DNA of 64,000 nucleotides. It comes from Eudorina sp. 2006-703-Eu-15 (lineage: Eukaryota; Chlorophyta; Chlorophyceae; Chlamydomonadales; Volvocaceae). The stretch's first letter is position 1. Each line of letters starts with the position of its first letter. The notes under the pieces were generated by a model. The model made no database searches and was not told where the DNA came from. It was given only the letters and a program-made list of their open reading frames with translations. The stretch is taken from positions 585,320-649,319 of the forward strand of contig BDSI01000071.1 in the NCBI GenBank assembly GCA_003117195.1, written 5' to 3'. Position numbers and translations under genes: made by a program. Below, piece after piece: positions 60,801-64,000 of the stretch.

Positions 60801-62625
60801 CTCCGCCCTCTCCCCTCGCCCCCCCTCACCGAATTTGTTCATGATGGCGGAGCTGACCCCCGTCTTGGTCATCAGGGGCCGGAAGAAGTCGCTGCGGTAC
60901 AGCGCCCGGAATAGCAACATCAGCCTGCAGCACACCTCGCCGGGGGGGGGGGCGGGGAGGGGCGGGGAGGCGCGGGGAGGGGAGGGGGTACAGGACATTG
61001 GTAGACTGGGAGAGGGGGGAGAAAGGAAGGGGCAGGGGATGTGAGCTCGGGGGACGTGCTTTTGATGTGCTGGTCGTGTGGCCGTGTGATTGGTTGCTCA
61101 TTTGAGTATCTGGTTGCCGTAGGTGTGGTCGTCGTTCAGGTCCGTAATTATCCGCCGTACACACCGTACATGCCGTACCTGTGCGACCCGAAGATGTGCG
61201 GGTAGACGACGGGCACGGTGGCTACCAGGGTGAGGTGCCGTACAGACTTGGGCAGCCGTACAAGCGCCGCGAAGACTTCCGCGTACGACTCCAGGGGCAG
61301 CACCTGAAACCTGGATTGAGGAGGGAGAGATGGAGGAGAGAGTTCGACACGGTGGTAAAGATCAAGCGGGGGGCTTTGGCCTGGCTATCGAACGATGCAT
61401 TTCTATTCTATTAATGTCCATGGTTGTGGTTTGGCTTCCTACCTACTTCGGCTTATGGTATTCGTTACGAGGTGTACTCGAGTCGGCTGTGAACGTGTCA
61501 AGCCAGGGTCCTTCAGTCCAGTGCCCAAATGCTCACAAAGGTTCGAGGCCTCGCCCTCTCAAATGGCTGACAGCCGGCCTCATACCCGTGGGGGGGGCTA
61601 ACCGGCCCAAACGTATCCAAGGCCGGCGGGCGGGCGGGCGGGCGGGCGAGGCGGACCTGGACGATGCAGGCGACGGCGGCTGCACGCAAGCCCCCCCTCC
61701 CCCCAACACACCCCCCACCCATTCCAACCCACCTGGTCCTCTCCGCCCGCTGGTCGGGCAGCATCAGCGCCTGCCGGGGTCCCAGAGCGGTGACGGTGTG
61801 GAGGCCGCCCGAGGGACTCACCACCAGACCGTCGGCGGCGGCGCGGCCGGCCGTGGTGTGGTGCTGGGGGGGGCAAGGGAGGGACAGGGCGAGGGTTGCG
61901 GGGGAGGGAGAGAGGGGGAAGGGGAGGCGAAGGGGAGGCGAAGAGGGGTTACCGTACAAGGGTATCTGTGCTCATACATCCTGGTAGATGGTAGCCGGTC
62001 GTGGGTTTCCAATCACCCGTGCGGGTCCCACCTCCAGAGGGGGGTGTCCAGGGTGTGATGAGACTCAGGCGGCATGTCTGTGGGGGCTGTCTGAACCGGA
62101 GTGTTCCCCCACCTCCTCCGCCCCCTCCCCACCGCCCACCGCCCACCGCCCACCTACCCTCCCCACCCTCCACCTCACGCCTCCCCCCCCACACACACAC
62201 ACTCGACCCCCCCCCCAACCACCACCTGGAAGAGCATGTAGGCGGCCCGGGCGCATTCCAGCAGCCCCGAGAACACCGGGCAGCTGTGCAGCTCCAAGGG
62301 GTAGGAGCCCCAGCCGTCGAAGATGTCGTGATCGTCCCACGTGCTGATCTGCCGTACAGGGAAGAAGGGTCCGTACAGACGGGGACCGACTGGCGGACAC
62401 TCTCTTCCGCCTAACACCGTCACCGACGGCGGCGCAGTGCGCACGTACAATCGTACATAATGTACATAATCGTACCTGCGGGACGCTGGCGTACGCCTCC
62501 CTGACCGCCTCTGACATGTAGTGGGTGCAGTAATGCCGTACGTAGTACGACAGCGCCTGCGCCCTCATGGCGGCGGTGAAGGGCGCCTCCAGCCGCTGCT
62601 GAATCGTCGGCAGTTCCAACCACTC
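57857..62625 (-). CDS. PhoD-like metallophosphatase, C-terminal 512 residues (5' part outside window)
   Basis: Nine exons join in phase: 62476-62625, 62226-62348, 61733-61863, 61179-61310, 60830-60924, 60298-60412, 59345-59453, 58858-59046 and 57857-58351. Key motifs are EWLELPTIQQRL, the metal-site box STWDDHDIFDGWGSYP, RFQVLPLESYAEVFAALVRL and the late metal-binding GDVHLCGAG. This order matches the eukaryotic PhoD-like phosphatase family (PhoD_2 type), which hydrolyses phosphoesters; the substrate is unknown. Earlier exons, with the first metal ligands, should lie beyond the CA repeat. The last exon adds an acidic, Gly/Ala-rich tail with a polyGlu run and a RLRDLLCCCLPGSR patch, then ends in a hydrophobic RTYMIRVPPLEVPSPPLGSL segment. 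Introns carry minisatellites. Confidence 0.88.
59733..59873. repeat. 8-bp minisatellite (CCAGTGGG), about 17 copies
   Basis: Near-perfect CCAGTGGG array with one C-to-T variant, in the PhoD-like intron between 59345-59453 and 60298-60412. Open frames across it are artefacts. Confidence 0.97.
60030..60072. repeat. 10-bp tandem repeat
   Basis: About four units of CTCGCGTCGC in the same PhoD-like intron. Confidence 0.9.
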
Positions 62626-62931
62626 CTGGACTTTAACATGTCGTACCGCACGGGGCGTGGGGAGCGCAGTTTCAGGGTCGTACTCGCCGTACCACATGCG
62701 TTCAAAAGCACGTCGCAATACGACCCCCCCCTACGTGGTTCTGTTATCAATCCAAAGTGGGGGTTGACAGGCGGCCCTAGAGGCATCTGCCCAGATCTAC
62801 GGGCGCCATCGTGTCTGCCCCTGACTGTCATTCACCTCGTCCACCGACCCAGCCAGCCAGCCAGCCGCTACTACTAGGCCGCTACACCACGCCCTTAACC
62901 TCCTCCTCCTTACTAGCTTCATCCATTTGGG
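62626..62931. other. Intron (or upstream) sequence of the PhoD-like gene
   Basis: Precedes the splice acceptor at 62626 on the minus strand. No further exon was recognised before the microsatellite. Confidence 0.45.
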
Positions 62932-63990
<1,059 letters not shown>

Positions 63991-64000
63991 ACCCCACACC

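Overview
The window reads as nuclear DNA of a chlamydomonadalean (volvocine-type) green alga. This is inferred from very GC-rich sequence, short exons separated by GT-AG introns that are packed with C/T or G runs and minisatellites, TGTAA polyadenylation signals, long Ala/Gly/Pro/Ser/Gln tracts in proteins, and protein matches to eukaryotic housekeeping families. No bacterial, organellar or viral gene was seen. Gene models were built by hand by joining exons whose phases and family alignments agree, so each is a prediction.

Layout. 1-4058: SRP68, minus strand, 3' end cut by the window edge. 4059-15980: a gene-free block with a dispersed repeat, a 16-bp minisatellite and an 8.3-kb satellite array of 646/669-bp monomers organised partly as a four-monomer higher-order repeat. 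16000-18850: exon-like fragments of a BTB/POZ-like gene, apparently frameshifted. 18850-23700: repeats plus one intronless 69-codon Cys-rich gene. 23710-28536: GPN1 GTPase (minus), divergent from a complex I subunit gene at 28969-29652 (plus). 29653-32717: no clear gene. 32718-42028: a dual-specificity phosphatase (minus) whose last exon encodes a low-complexity tail of about 2,530 residues. 42245-47684: a predicted mitochondrial TPR protein (minus), divergent from an amidinotransferase-family enzyme at 48008-53865 (plus). 53866-57856: no clear gene, but a long near-palindromic inverted repeat. 57857-62625: the C-terminal half of a PhoD-like phosphatase (minus), whose 5' part lies beyond a CA microsatellite of about 1.06 kb that runs to the window end.

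The genes do not form one pathway: they cover protein targeting (SRP68), RNA polymerase II assembly (GPN1), respiration (complex I subunit), signalling (phosphatase) and metabolism. Two divergent pairs probably share promoters. The least explained material is non-coding: the higher-order satellite, the 56.2-57.2 kb foldback, an intronic hairpin at 46.0 kb, and three families of short sequences scattered through introns of unrelated genes.
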